NCBI GenBank assembly: GCA_016758965.1
Contig: JAEPRB010000221.1
Location: 1-64,000 of the forward strand
DNA: 64,000 nt
Direction of reading: 5' to 3'
Origin: Circinella minor
Taxonomy: Eukaryota; Mucoromycota; Mucoromycetes; Mucorales; Lichtheimiaceae
Position numbers and translations under genes: made by a program. Each line of letters opens with the position of its first letter. The stretch's first letter is position 1. The notes beneath the pieces are model-generated. The model worked only from the letters and a program-made list of their open reading frames with translations. It was not told the origin of the DNA and did no database searches. Of this stretch, positions 1 to 11,970 are shown piece after piece.

Positions 1-29
1 TAAATACGTTAGGTAGAAGTATTTACCCG

Positions 30-63
30 GCGACGACCCGGATTCCTGGGTTGGAATCGTCGC
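30..63. other. GC-rich imperfect hairpin next to the tRNA gene
   Basis: The first 130 bases are far richer in GC than the DNA to their right. GCGAC (30-34) can pair with GTCGC (59-63), and GATTCC (41-46) with GGAATC (53-58), leaving a 6-nt bulge at 35-40. It could be part of a tRNA-like or other RNA gene, or the end of a gene cut off by the window edge. The loop does not fit a T-loop, so I do not call a second tRNA. Confidence 0.4.
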
Positions 64-132
64 TTCGACGTCACATTTGGAGCTGACGCGGAACTGGGAA
101 CAAAACCCGCTTCAGACGCGACAAAATGTCTG

Positions 133-205
133 GCTTTCATGGTGTAGCGGTTATCACGTTTCCTTTACACGGAAAAGGTCTCCGGTTCGATCCCGGATGA
201 GAGCT
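133..205 (+). tRNA. tRNA-Val (anticodon UAC)
   Basis: A full cloverleaf can be drawn without an intron. The acceptor stem GCTTTCA pairs with TGAGAGC (198-204) with one wobble. The D-arm GTGTAGCGGTTATCAC is typical of fungal tRNA-Val. The anticodon stem is TTTCC/GGAAA around the loop TTTACAC, so the anticodon is TAC (reads GUA). The T-arm is TCCGG-TTCGATC-CCGGA. Two oddities: the discriminator base would be T rather than the usual A, and the first run of four T downstream is at 250-253, which implies a long 3' trailer. The gene looks intact, but a diverged copy cannot be excluded. Confidence 0.88.
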
Positions 206-3200
206 AAAATATTTAATTTATATTCTTTGAAAAAAGGTTATAGATTAACTTTTGTGTCGTTGTCGTAGCCAAAATAATTAGTGTTACCTTGTCGTAATAT
301 ATTTTGGCGGATAACACCTTAACACCATAGCCAATTAGAAATAGAATACACATAGTAGAACAAAAGATAAGTTGAAAGATAATGTTTTATTATATAAAAT
401 GTGAAGGAGTATTTATATATTTTCTAAACTACTTATAAGGTATATGATAAACTAATAATGATAATATATGTGTTCGTGACTGAGGGTTGACTACGTGTTT
501 GAATAATTATTATGATGATGTGACAGTGATATGGATTAACTACGAGAGTTAATCATTAATTTAGTGATTTCAAAAAAATTATAAATTTTAGTCCACCTCA
601 TCAAATATTTTTTACTAGCCATTTCTTCATATCTAACCTTTTGTTTTTTTTTTTTTTTTTTTTTTATGAACAAAAATTCTTTATTTCCGGTTATTTATTC
701 ACTTTGACCCTCTCTTTTTTTTTCTTATAAATTTTACTTTTTATGAATTTATCTGTATACTTTTATATCTATCATGTCTTTTTAAATATCTAAAGTGCTT
801 CGTCATGCGCAAAATTTTTCTTTTTAAAAAAAAAAGAAAACTCAGCGGCAAACTTAAAAAAAAGAATGTGGGAAAAGGGGGTCTGTGCTTTTTCGGAGTA
901 GCTTTGTGAAACAAACTAATAATATGGATCGGCATGAAACGATTTATGTACTTCTTTAACCATCGAACAGTTTTCTTTTCTTATTATTCCTCTTTATTTC
1001 ATTCTTACGGCTTAATACCTTTTACTTCATTTAACAATTTCACATGGTTCTTTCAGTATTTGAAATCAATTAGATAGTCATAAACGCGTCATAACTACGG
1101 AAATTCAAATTTTTGAAAACGGTCACGAAAAAAAGTTATAAAAAGGGGGAACTTTTTCCTACTTTTTTTTTTTTTCTTCACTTCTCTGAATTCATGAGTT
1201 TCTTCTTTAAGATTTCTCTGAATTTCAATAAGATATCTCTGATTTCTTTAGTTTTTTAACCAATAAGATTTCTCTGACTTTCAATAAGACTTCTCTGAGT
1301 TCTTTCGAACATGAGCTTTTTGAACTTGAGCTTTTTGAAGTTTTGCAATTTTGAAGTTTTGAAGTTTTGAAAGCAATTTTGGAAATTGCTTTCTTTTTTT
1401 TTTTTTTTTTTTTTTGGTTATTATTATTAATTTTTTTTTTATTGTTGGTTTTTTTAATAAAAATTTTTATGATTAAAGTGGGTTTACCAAAGCCATTCTG
1501 TTTTTTAATGATAATAAATTCAAGCAATTCTTTTTTTTTAAAAAAGAGGCAGTTACGCTTAAATGTGTCTACATGTTAATTATTAGCTGTTTTTTTTTTT
1601 TACAAATTAGTTATTTGAATGAATTACTCACGAATTACTACTACATCATAAATTTTATTATGGAGAAATGCCTTTAATAATTTATTTGTGTTTGCTCTTA
1701 AAACTATGTAATAAATAGAAGAAAGCAGTTTTGTTTTTTATTCCAAAATACAATATTAAGGTTTCATAGCAACAAAAAAGACATTCTTTTTGCATGACAT
1801 GACAAACTCTATTTTTTACTTTAAAAGCCAGAGTTTCAGAACAAAAGATTCTTTCTATTTAAAATATTACTTAAAACAATGGATTGATGGAAGGAAAATG
1901 ATGGATCGGGGGAGGACAGATGGATTGTTGCTTGAGAAAAAAGTAAAAGAGAGATCCCTTTTATGCTTTTTTTTAAAAAAAAAATCTGAAAACAACTGTC
2001 GCTCACATACCAATGGTTCTGTATAGCTTTCTTTTTTTTATATATATGATATAGGCAAGAAAAACCAAAGTGAAGATGAAAAGTAACTATTAAAGTAATA
2101 TTAATTTTAGTGGTCTTCTTATGCTAAGATACACTATGTTTCACTTTTACATAGTGATCTGTACATAGTGATCTGCAAAATAAAGTTACCCCGCATTATT
2201 TTCAGGGCTTGGAACTATTAGTCGCACAGGAAAAAAAAATATGGTGTTACATTTTTTTTTTGTAACTATTTCTCTTTTCAGTGGAAAGCATTGTTCTTTA
2301 ATCGAATATCTGATCATTATAAAGAGCATTGTTTCTAAATCGGACCCCCTTCCTTTTTTTTTGCACCGCTCAAAAAAAAAAAAATGAATGTTATGCTAAC
2401 CATCTTCTAAAACAAATCCCCAAGTAACTTTCTAACAAGATCTTTGGAAAATGGTAGAATGTGAATTAAAAAGATACTCTTTTTTGTTGACTGGTATACA
2501 ATGTAGTAACATAATTATCTAAACCTGTGGCATTTATTTCAGCACCTATATGTAGCATTAAAGTTAGATACTTTGTGGTTGCCATGATTTCATATGAACT
2601 ACATATGGGGGTCATTGAACAAACATAACGATATAGTTAAGGAAAAAAACGATATGAAACGTAATAAAAATTCTTCAAGGTGTAAAAATTATACAGTACA
2701 TAACATCTATATATTGTATAAATAAGAAGGATATGGCATCAGACTGTTATTCATCTCTGTAATAAGGTGGATCCGAAAATCAGAGGTTATTCATAACAAT
2801 TTTCAAATCATATTTCTCGTATTTTACTTTTTGCTACGTATGGTACGTAATATCAAATAGATCTCTGAAGGCCAGCAAAATTATTACTACATATTGAATG
2901 TACTTAAGGCTTTAGCTGGTTTTTAGTTGACGTAATAAATAGCAGTGCTACTTTTTTTTGGACTATTATTATGAGTAAAGAAATGTTTAGTAGCGATTCA
3001 CTCTTTAAATTACATATTTTGTCCTAAATTATTAAAAATAACAGAAACATGACAAACTCAGGTACGACAATAGGATTAAAAAAATGCGTGTGTAGTTACG
3101 TATAACAGTTTTTTATTTGGTTTTAAATATCTATTACACCACAAAAGTCTTTTTATTTTTATCCACAATCATCTTCTTTTGAAGCTAAAATAAAAGAGAG

Positions 3201-3240
3201 TGGGAGATGCCGTATCCATTTACTTGTGTTTTCTTTATCC
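206..3240. other. Intergenic, no gene recognised
   Basis: This is about 3 kb of very AT-rich DNA with long A and T runs, for example 641-665 and around 1392-1415. Open frames here are low-complexity readings of those runs. A short direct repeat lies at 2149-2176. Confidence 0.6.
2149..2176. repeat. 14-bp tandem duplication
   Basis: ACATAGTGATCTG is present twice head to tail (2149-2162 and 2163-2176). An inverted partner, CACTATGT, lies just upstream at 2132-2139, so either copy could form a small hairpin with it. Confidence 0.7.
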
Positions 3241-3885
3241 TTACTCCTTATCCAAAAATAACACAATCGAAATCCAAGCTTCTGTGGTTACAGTCAAAAC
3301 TACTATTGTTATCCAAAGCATCAACGACATCCAGATATCACCGTTGCAATTCAAATGAGAGATATTTGTTTCATCCTGGCCATTCGTGTATGTGTGTACA
3401 AATATCACATTCATTTCCAAGATAACATTCACGCACTATTCCAGACGAGTGCATATCCGAAATACCGATCCTAGCCCTATTTATCCGTCCAATATTTAAG
3501 AAAATAGTCCATATCAACTGCCAATTGCACTCCCAGTTATTACACAACTACAACAATATAGTCGAATCGATATGTGTTGTTGAAAAGTAGCTCGATTAAA
3601 TCTCGATCTTTATAATTCACCACCGGTTAAAATTGTTGTCGTTTTTGGTAGACTATTCATAAAAAATGGCATAACTAACTGCTGTCCTATCCATGTCTCT
3701 ACATCCACAAATTTATCCCCACTGTCATTTTCAGCAAAAGTATATCGATCAAAAGTCTGGTGAGTGCGTTTTTGTATCCAGTCGAGCAGATAAAAGTCAG
3801 TAGTGGTACGTTTAACAATCGTTCTCTATAAATGTGTTTGCATCACCACATGCAGCAGTCTGGATACTAAATACACTGACGCTAT
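3241..3885 (-). pseudogene. Eroded coding relic, family unknown
   Basis: This stretch is less AT-rich than its surroundings and reads like decayed protein-coding DNA on the minus strand. The longest clean part is a 72-codon frame without an ATG (3825 down to 3610), including YLLDWIQKRTHQTFDRYTF and DKFVDVETWIGQQLVMPFF. The same frame continues on both sides, broken by stops, with more protein-like stretches at 3432-3241. I do not recognise the family. A transposon-encoded protein is a plausible guess, given the repeat-rich setting and the decay. Confidence 0.4.
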
Positions 3886-6538
3886 TTCCTACTTCATTCC
3901 TATCTACAATAGCAATCGTTCTTGTCTACGCGTTAATCTAGATTCAGTGGGTAGATTGATTGGCTGATGAAGTTTTTCTTTACCGAAAACAAGCCATATT
4001 TTGAATGTTGTTTTTTGCCACTTTTTTAACTAATATCGATAGACCCGACTCATATTATTATACTGATGATGAAGTTGGTCATGTTGTTGCTTAATTATTC
4101 TTGAAATTCAAAAGGTCAAGGTTTGTGTTTTTTTAAGAAAAGAAAGAGCAATAAATAAATAAGTATGACTATCGCAAGCGATGTACATATAGCCACGTGT
4201 CACAAACATAGTGTCATAATAAGAAGAGATTAGGTGATATTAGCTGAAGATATATTTGTACTAAGGAACCACTTTTGTTTTATATTATCCGAATTTAACA
4301 ATTCAATAAGATTATGGTAGCAACTGTAGTAGGAATATTATAAGTACATTCATGAAGGCGCACAAAGAAAGACAGTGAGATTATTTTTAGAGTATGATAC
4401 GTAATAATAAAAACATACGTGGCATCAAGCAAAAAAGTAAGGTGGGTAATTTATATGGAATAATATTTCTGCGTATGATAATAAAATAATAATAGCACAA
4501 CAGTTACGTAGTAAGTTACTACTTAAATATTATTTTTTGTTTGATATTGCATGAGGATCTTCGATTGGTTTTTTGTTTGAAGTGGAATGACTTGTTTGTC
4601 TTTTGTTTGTTTGTTTGTCTAGGTACACTCCAATTAGTCTCAGTGATCACCAGTACAAGTTACTTCATAGTGATAAATTACCTTATTAATCCATCATAAA
4701 TAGGTTCTCGAGTTATTGGAATTTTTAAATACTTGATTTTTTTTTATAAAAAGAAATGGCCCTTCTTGGACATAAACAGACTTTAATCTTTACACGAGTA
4801 CAAATTGACGTTTACGATGCTTAATCTACAGTACGAACTGATTTGACCATGTTACAAAAGCTATATGTTTTTGTCATTAAATATGCATTCTTGTTCGCAT
4901 GATGCTGATACACTAGAGGCAAGACTAGAAAACCTGCGTGTCAAAAGAAAATCAATTTTTATTCACAAAAATATATTCTGTAACCTTGAAGTTGACAATG
5001 ATTTAATATTAGTTGAGAGTAGTGTAGAAATAATAAACATACATTATAAACAATAATATGTTACCTCTACGTTCCTTTTTGTATATTTTTTTTATTAATA
5101 TATCCTATTTATATACGGCATATATATAATAAATTGAAAATATTACATAAGTAGTGTGTATATGTATAGTGTATCATATTAAATTACAATTATTTAAATT
5201 CGCTAATTAGATTATTATAAGGCGACATGTTAAAAATTATTCAAGTGAAATGTAAGAGAAGAAGTGTACGTACGAGAAAGAAAAGAGACGAGTAGTACAT
5301 ACGTACGTATAATAGATCTAACAAAATAAATAAAACTTTGTGGTCAACTACTAATACGTAATGACATGTGTTTCTTTATTATGACTGTAGCTTCCAAGAC
5401 ATCTGGCACTGTTTTCAAGGTTCCCTAGGCATAAAGGTTCCTGGGCGGTTCCTTGTGGATACTCAGACCTCCTTATGGTATCGTAATGTTTTCCTGATTT
5501 TTTTTTTTAAAAAAAAGCTGTGCAACACCATTGTATGGCAGAGATAATCCATAAGGAATCATATAATTTTTTCTCCACATCCGGGTTGGAGTGCCCAAGA
5601 AGGAAGAAGCATTGACCTGTCTTACTCGGTAAGCACTATAACTTTGTAACTTATATATATATATATATCATCATTAAATAATGTGTAAAAAAGCAATGAT
5701 TCTCATTAGAATTTTTTTTTTTTACATGTCAAAATAATAATCTGCCGGATTCCTTTTAAGCTGCTTATGGTAGATTAATGTATAATGGGGATGATTGTGA
5801 ATTTAATACTACTTATAATAGTAGTAAGATTATGTATTATAAACACTTCACTTATTTACTTACTATCATACCATTTTTTTATTCTTTTTTTTATATTATA
5901 GCATTTTGATTAGATCCCGTTTATAGATTAAAAAAAATTTGACGTGTAAGTTAAATTGAAAATAAATACCGTTACAGTAACTTTCCATTTACCACATATA
6001 AACAATCGTTAAACGTTTTATACGCAGAAGCTGATTGAAGCGTATTCCATCCTTCTTGTATGGATGAAATCCCATACCCGTTTTGTTTTTGTGTTTACTA
6101 TTTAAATTTACAAAAAGAAAGGAATATAATAGAATACTGACTGTAAACAGGGAAGACTGTACATTTCTAGATAATGAAAAATTTGAGCAGTATCGACAAT
6201 GATTGATATTGGATATGAACTTATGTTCATCGTCATGACCGGTCACCATAGAAAGTTACGTATCTGAACATTCAGAACATCTAAAACTTTCTGAACCAAT
6301 TTTCACACACAAACGTCCATACGTATTTGAACCATGGATAATACACAATAAAAAGTAACACAGTATAGCCAAATGGCTTATAATTTTTTTTTTACTCTTC
6401 CGTTGTTTAAGATGCTATTATATTCATTCACAGATATCAATGAGCTTGAATAAACATTGAGATATGCTGATGGTTCGATGTATGGACATTGATACTTTGT
6501 TCTTGATGTTATCGATATTTAAATATGGGAAAGAATCA
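3886..6538. other. Intergenic with scattered GC-richer scraps
   Basis: Mostly AT-rich spacer. Short GC-richer islands at about 5385-5640 and 5990-6340 give protein-like peptides broken by stops and frameshifts, for example YVSEHSEHLKLSEPIFTHKR around 6255. They may be further relics of mobile elements. No intact gene is visible. Confidence 0.4.
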
Positions 6539-6745
6539 TGTTAGTCACTGTTAATTCTTGTTGATTCTTGTTAAACTTGTTATTCGATGTTAAATATGTT
6601 GTTATTTTCTGTTTAACTCGTTATTACTTGTTAAAACCATTGTTATCTCTTGTTTCAAAAAACCTTGTTATTTCTTGTTTAAGTTTTGTTAATTCATGTT
6701 ATAAAAAAAATGGCTTTTTATTTCATGTTATAACTCTTGTTATAT
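6539..6745 (+). repeat. CTTGTT-rich repeat, left copy (LTR-like?)
   Basis: The motif CTTGTT occurs eight times at irregular 10-40 bp spacing. The block opens with TGTTAGTCACT (6539-6549). A related block opens with TGTTATGTCACT at 8171 in the same orientation and also carries CTTGTT copies. This resembles a pair of diverged direct terminal repeats around the eroded ORF between them. The outer edges are not sharp. Confidence 0.4.
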
Positions 6746-7152
6746 GTTATTATGACTTGATTTGTCAATCTATGTTAAAATTTTTATTTTTGATTATAAA
6801 AACTACTTTTTACTGCCATACTAATTTTATTATGATATTTATTGTAAATAGGTTGAATCACCTAAACTAATAGTTTGGATATTTATATCTAGGTGTATAA
6901 AATACGATCTATTTGTTCTGAATTAGCTTTTTGTTTTGTCTGTTGAATCAGAATCCACCACAAAGCAAAAACTTTGTAGATGCTGAAAAAAAAGGGCGGC
7001 CCTAAAAAAAAGAGCATAGCGCAGTAATTTTATTTTTTGCTTGAAGTCGCCTAAATTCCTTTTATAATGAAAACTAATAAATCCTTTTCAATTCTCTGAT
7101 TACACATCAAATCGTTTTTTTTTTATTTTACTTTGATGCATTTTAAAAAATA

Positions 7153-7449
7153 ATCACGGAACAAAATAATGGTAACAATAATGTCAACGATGAATTGCTT
7201 ATTCGTCTCATACGGATTGAAGAATTGTTAGCAAGAGAACGAACAGTAACACCTGCACATGAACCACCCCACGCACGTCCTGTAACAAGTAATCGTGTTG
7301 TACCATATCCTAGTTTCATACTCTTATCTTTGTCCTTTTTTTCTTTTTTAGTTCGACTACATCTGCAAATGAGGACGTTGACCTTTTATACAATAGTTTT
7401 AACATCATTCATTTACTGATACTTTCATATATTACTTTTTAAAAAAATG

Positions 7450-7516
<67 letters not shown>

Positions 7517-7890
7517 GACATTTTTTATTTTTTATGATTCACCAATTACTAATTATTACTCAAGTGAATTAACAGCTGTTCATCGAGCAAAGGATGATCA
7601 AGTTAGTTATAAAGAACATGATTCTACATTTGAGGTAAATATAAGTCATTTTATACGAGATCAACACTAGCACATGATGCCGCAACTGTTTGTGGAGATG
7701 GACGTAGAGGTAGACGTGGACGTGGATCCCGACGTTAATGAGGTAGTAGTGGAACTCCCCCAAGTAATGAAACAACACGCGGATACAGTTCTGAAAAAGT
7801 CAATACAAATACTACTTCCGAGGGTAATAATCGTTATGCATTAAAATTAAATGATTTTCCAAACGTCTATGAGATTTATAGTTGACTGTC
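7153..7890 (+). pseudogene. Eroded gag-like or other mobile-element ORF
   Basis: A protein-like frame begins near 7153, where an ATC stands where a start codon might be expected. It includes NNNVNDELLIRLIRIEELLA and then proline-rich sequence. It appears to continue after an intron-like TTTTTTTAG at about 7350, is interrupted by 65 A residues (7450-7514), and resumes with ELTAVHRAKDDQVSYKEHDS. Near 7690 it encodes a basic GRRGRRGRGSRR segment typical of nucleic-acid-binding tails. Stops and frame changes make it non-functional. The pattern of an acidic helical N-terminus plus an RG-rich segment would suit a retrotransposon gag, but no protease, reverse transcriptase or integrase is visible. 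Confidence 0.4.
7450..7514 (+). repeat. Poly(A) tract, 65 nt
   Basis: An unbroken run of 65 A, the longest homopolymer in the window, lies inside the eroded ORF. It may be the tail of a retroposed copy or slippage expansion. Its exact length may also be an assembly artefact. Confidence 0.9.
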
Positions 7891-8170
7891 CAGTACCCTC
7901 TGTTCGTCGATGTGTCGCTCGAATTCGGTAAGTAATGGATATATAAATTATAGTAATAATAAATATACTAATGACGTTTTTTATACACTCATTTATATAT
8001 ATAACAAAAATATAGTTCTCGATCACGAAAGTTGTTTATGTAACGTAAAAAATAAAACAAAATGTCTAGCCGTATATTATAAAGTGGATTTATCAGATGA
8101 GAGAATAAAGAAGAGAGAAGAAAGAGAGAAGAGCCGAGGAGAAAGGAGAGAAAGTGATATGTAAAATGAT

Positions 8171-8310
8171 TGTTATGTCACTTTAGAACTTGTTCATCCT
8201 TGTTACTTGTTATAAATTGTTCAATCTTGTTTAAATATGTCAAATCTTGTTATTTGTAAATAATATTATTAACGAACAACATATAACAATATTTAACATA
8301 TTTAAACATA
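8171..8310 (+). repeat. CTTGTT-rich repeat, right copy (LTR-like?)
   Basis: This block opens with TGTTATGTCACT (8171-8182), matching the left block, and has five CTTGTT motifs between 8188 and 8252. It ends in sequence rich in AACA. It lies in the same direction as the 6539 block, 1.6 kb away. Confidence 0.4.
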
Positions 8311-8732
8311 TTTTTTCTCATGGTGTTTGTTGTGGACAAACCCAAAAACCGATTAATTAGGCAGATACATAAAGGATTCAATTTCAAAAAAAGAACTCAT
8401 GTTGTAGTTATTTAGGGGTGTATTTCAATATATAGATATACGTATTTGCATAGAGGTATAACATGTACGTATATCTATGAATTTTTTTTTACTGGACGTA
8501 GCAGAAAGCAAGCGTACATGAGAACTAATTGTTTAAAGCTATATCCTTTTTATGAACTTTAAAAAAGTCCCTGCTTTTTTAAACATTATTAATATAGCTT
8601 AGGAAAAAGGACCATTGTTTTTTAGCATTTAACATTTATTATGGGATTTTAAATGGTATACAAATTTAAGATGATAATAAAAGTACATATATTTAGTACT
8701 GTCCGTAAGGTCATAATGGGCCTCTGCATTTT
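8311..8732. other. Intergenic, 3' of the MFS gene, with an inverted repeat
   Basis: AT-rich spacer downstream of the transporter stop codon. It contains a perfect 13-bp inverted repeat, ATAGATATACGTA (8432-8444) and its complement (8466-8478), around a 21-nt loop. No gene is visible. Confidence 0.6.
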
Positions 8733-11338
8733 CTATTTTCTAACTTTATTATCTAATCGATTTTGTTGGATAAATAAGCATGAAATGAAACCCAACATAG
8801 ATACGAATACACAAAATAAAAATGCTTGACGTAAAGCTGTTTCATATGAACCCAAAACAGTTTCCAAAGCTTCATCTGGAAGTAAACGACGAATATCTGT
8901 CATTGATTTTCTTGCAATATCGATAATCTAACATTGAAATATTTTTGTTAATAACTATAGAGAGTACGTTTATTCCCTTAACTCAGATTTATTTTATTTT
9001 AATTCTGTGTCCCTCATCAATATTAAATTTACCTTCTCGGCATCTGGACCCGTAATCTTTTCACTAAGAATATGTTTAACTGTGCTTTGGAAAATAGCTG
9101 CTGTACCCGCAATACCAATAACACCACCAGCAGATCTGAATAAGTAGGAAATAGATGTAATTGTTGCCATTTCTAAACATATGTAGAATACAATCGAGTA
9201 AATATTATTATGCCATTCCCTTTTTTGTAATTCTCATACGTATACTTCAATATACTAAAATGAAACTGAGTATTGACACTGTACCATGTTGTTTTACGCA
9301 CGATAACATGGCAACCAACGCGGAGGTTAAAATAGATCCAGAGGCAAAACCGTCGATCATTAAAGTGGGAATAAGGAAGAAGTATGAAGATGTTGGTTTC
9401 CATTGCGAATAGCATATCATAGCAACAGCTGCTAACGTAGATGAACACAGCAAATAGCGACGATATTCACCAGTATGTGACATATAATATCCTGCTGCCA
9501 AGGATCCTGCAGACATTGACATGACCTATTTATATATATTATACAGTATTAGAAGAAAGTTTAATAATGTATATGGTCCCCTCCTAATGAGTCATTATTA
9601 CCTTTGGAATAAAGAACAATCCAGCTTGTGAAGGAGTATAACCTAGAAGTCCCTGAAAGAAAAGAGGTGTAGTAAACGTTGTTCCGTAACTACATGTTAT
9701 ACCAAAGAAATTAACTAATGAGCATGCAAGTGGAGTACGACTTGATATAATATCCCATGGCATAATAGGAAACTTTGCATATTTAGCTTCAATAATACAA
9801 AATAAAATGGCGAGAACAACACTGGCAATTAATGTGCCATAAACTAATGGATCTGACCATGATCTAGTATTCCCACCCCAGCTGGTTGCTAACATGAATG
9901 AGACAACAGCCAAAACAACAGTAATTGCACCTGCATAATCGATCTTTTTGAATCGTTCCCACAAGGTTGAATCATCATCTTGTTCCTTCAAGTTATAGTT
10001 TGTAAGAATTCCGACCGACACGTACAATGTTAAAATAAGAATGGGTAAATTGATATAAAAGCAATAACTAGAAAATAATAAAAATACAAAAATATTCTTT
10101 TCTAATAAGTATATACTTGTTCTAATTACAATGCGGATTACTTCTCCTAGTTCATTTTACTCTACGTATGAAGAAGCCATAAAAAATTAAGAATATATAC
10201 TCACCGCCAGCCAATAGTATCGGTAATAAAACCACCCAAAGGAGCACCAACGACAGCGCCTACACCAAAAGCAATATTTGCATAACCTTGGTACTTTCCT
10301 CGTTCACGTAAAGGTACCAAATCTGAGGTAATTACTGCCGACATCTATAATATTTCCTCATCCCAAGGACATACATACACAGAAAATATCGCATCAGTAA
10401 AAGATTCTTTCAACCCCTATCCGGTAATTTTCTACGAAAGCTTTATTGTTACCGTATTAAGACCACCACCTCCAATTCCTGCAATACCACGAGCAACAAC
10501 TAATGTCCACAAACTATTAGCAGCGCCACATAAGAACGATCCAATAAAGAAGACAAAGGCAGCAAATACAAGAGCATTCTTACGACCAAATGCATCCGAA
10601 ATTCTACCATCTAATAAAAATTACAATAATACAATTGTTTTCATTATTAATCGCAAATTCGTGTGTAAATTGTGTTCTTTTGTACCCCACGCCAAATCTT
10701 ATACTTTATTTTTCGTTCATGTTACACGAATGTTTTCTATACTTACAAAGTGGCTGTAATGCGGTATAACTCAACATATAAGAAGTGGCAACCCAAATAA
10801 TCTCATTCGACCTAAATAAAATAAAATAAACAAACATATAAATAAATCATCCAATTTTCTCTCTGAGCGCCACACAGATAAATAAATTATGACAACCTCT
10901 TCCTTTCCTCTTTATTTTTCCGTTTATAACTTTTTTTTTACCTTTTAAATTCGGTTCCAATTTCTGGGTATATAGTTGCCACAATGCTTGAATCCAGTGA
11001 TGATAAAAATACACCAATCCATAAACTAATAAGAAAAGAAAAATAATAATTCAAGGGTAATGAATTAGCATATATATATATATATATATATATGCTTATA
11101 ACAGATGACAACACTCTATTTACCCTGTGAGAATTACAAAAAGATGAGCACCATTTAATCTCTTAGCAACCAGATCATTCATATTATCCCCTTTTACACT
11201 GGCTTCCGTTGACGATGAAGAACTTGAAGATATTACACTAATATTTTCACCATCATTATCTTCAACATAAGCTCTATTGAGTATCGATCGATCATTTAAT
11301 AACGGAGCAGTTTCATCACTGCCGCTTTTTCTACTCAT
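8733..11338 (-). CDS. MFS transporter, DHA2-like (14-TM drug:H+ antiporter / Vba-type)
   Basis: Nine exons join in frame to 567 residues: 11338-11124, 11025-10942, 10811-10747, 10610-10453, 10344-10205, 10067-9602, 9525-9285, 9172-9033 and 8927-8733. The acidic, Ser-rich N-terminus is cytosolic. MFS motif A reads YGRISDAFGRKNAL, and motif C is in GVGAVVGAPLGG. Hydrophobic segments are consistent with 14 helices. By family knowledge it would export drugs or load amino acids or other small molecules across the vacuolar or plasma membrane by proton exchange; the substrate cannot be read from sequence. The start at MSRKSG is preferred over an in-frame ATG at 11443 because the upstream extension is low complexity and would place a hydrophobic stretch before a cytosolic tail. 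Confidence 0.9.
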
Positions 11339-11970
11339 TTTGTGTCTTTTGGTATTTTTTAAAAGGGATGGAATATTTTTTTCATAAATAGAAGAAAGAA
11401 AAAGACAGAGGGAAAGGGAAATTAAGGTTTTTTTTTTGTTCAAACGAAAAAAAAAAAAAAAAAAAGATAAACGTGCGGAGAGAATGGTAAAAATTCACCC
11501 AACCAACAAAAATGATCCTCAGGAAATTACCCACCGACCTTTCGGAGCGTCTATAAGAAACAAGATATATACTCAAAACTATAATTTATTTGTATAGCTT
11601 TAATTTTTTTCCCTTTTACTCTGTAAATTTGTTTATACAAGTGTACTTTTTTTTAATCACCATCTTTTCATCCATATTTATATTTATTTACAAATAAATG
11701 TCGTTGTCTAATAGCTTAAATTATTATTATTTTTTACCTAGACAAGTGTAACAATCATTTCTGATGCTAACGATAAAAAAAATGGAGTTTTTGCGGACTT
11801 TTATGATAAGGTTCGATCAAATTACACCTTATTATAAAAAAAAAGCTTAATTAACCATTCGCTCTCTCAAAGAAATAAAATCACATTTTTAAATACATTT
11901 ACAAATATACATAGTGTATATATATTTGTTTGTCAAAAATATATATGCATGTATCTATTTATACTCTCTA
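11339..11970. promoter_or_regulatory. Spacer between MFS transporter start and DIA2 end
   Basis: Both genes are on the minus strand, so this holds the 3' region of DIA2 upstream in transcription and the promoter and leader of the transporter. The transporter leader is pyrimidine-rich on its own strand (about 11380-11465), as in several other genes here. I see no specific operator. Confidence 0.5.

Noticed and set aside
41..64. Possible second tRNA at the left edge
   Set aside because: The hairpin loop TGGGTT does not fit a T-loop, and no D-arm or anticodon arm can be drawn.
6568..6870. 100-codon plus-strand open frame
   Set aside because: It is made by the CTTGTT-rich repeat, which reads as Leu/Val/Cys/Tyr-rich peptide, and has no family likeness.
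11339..11443. Earlier in-frame start for the MFS transporter at 11443
   Set aside because: The extra residues are low-complexity and hydrophobic where the family has a short cytosolic tail. The ATG at 11338 fits better.
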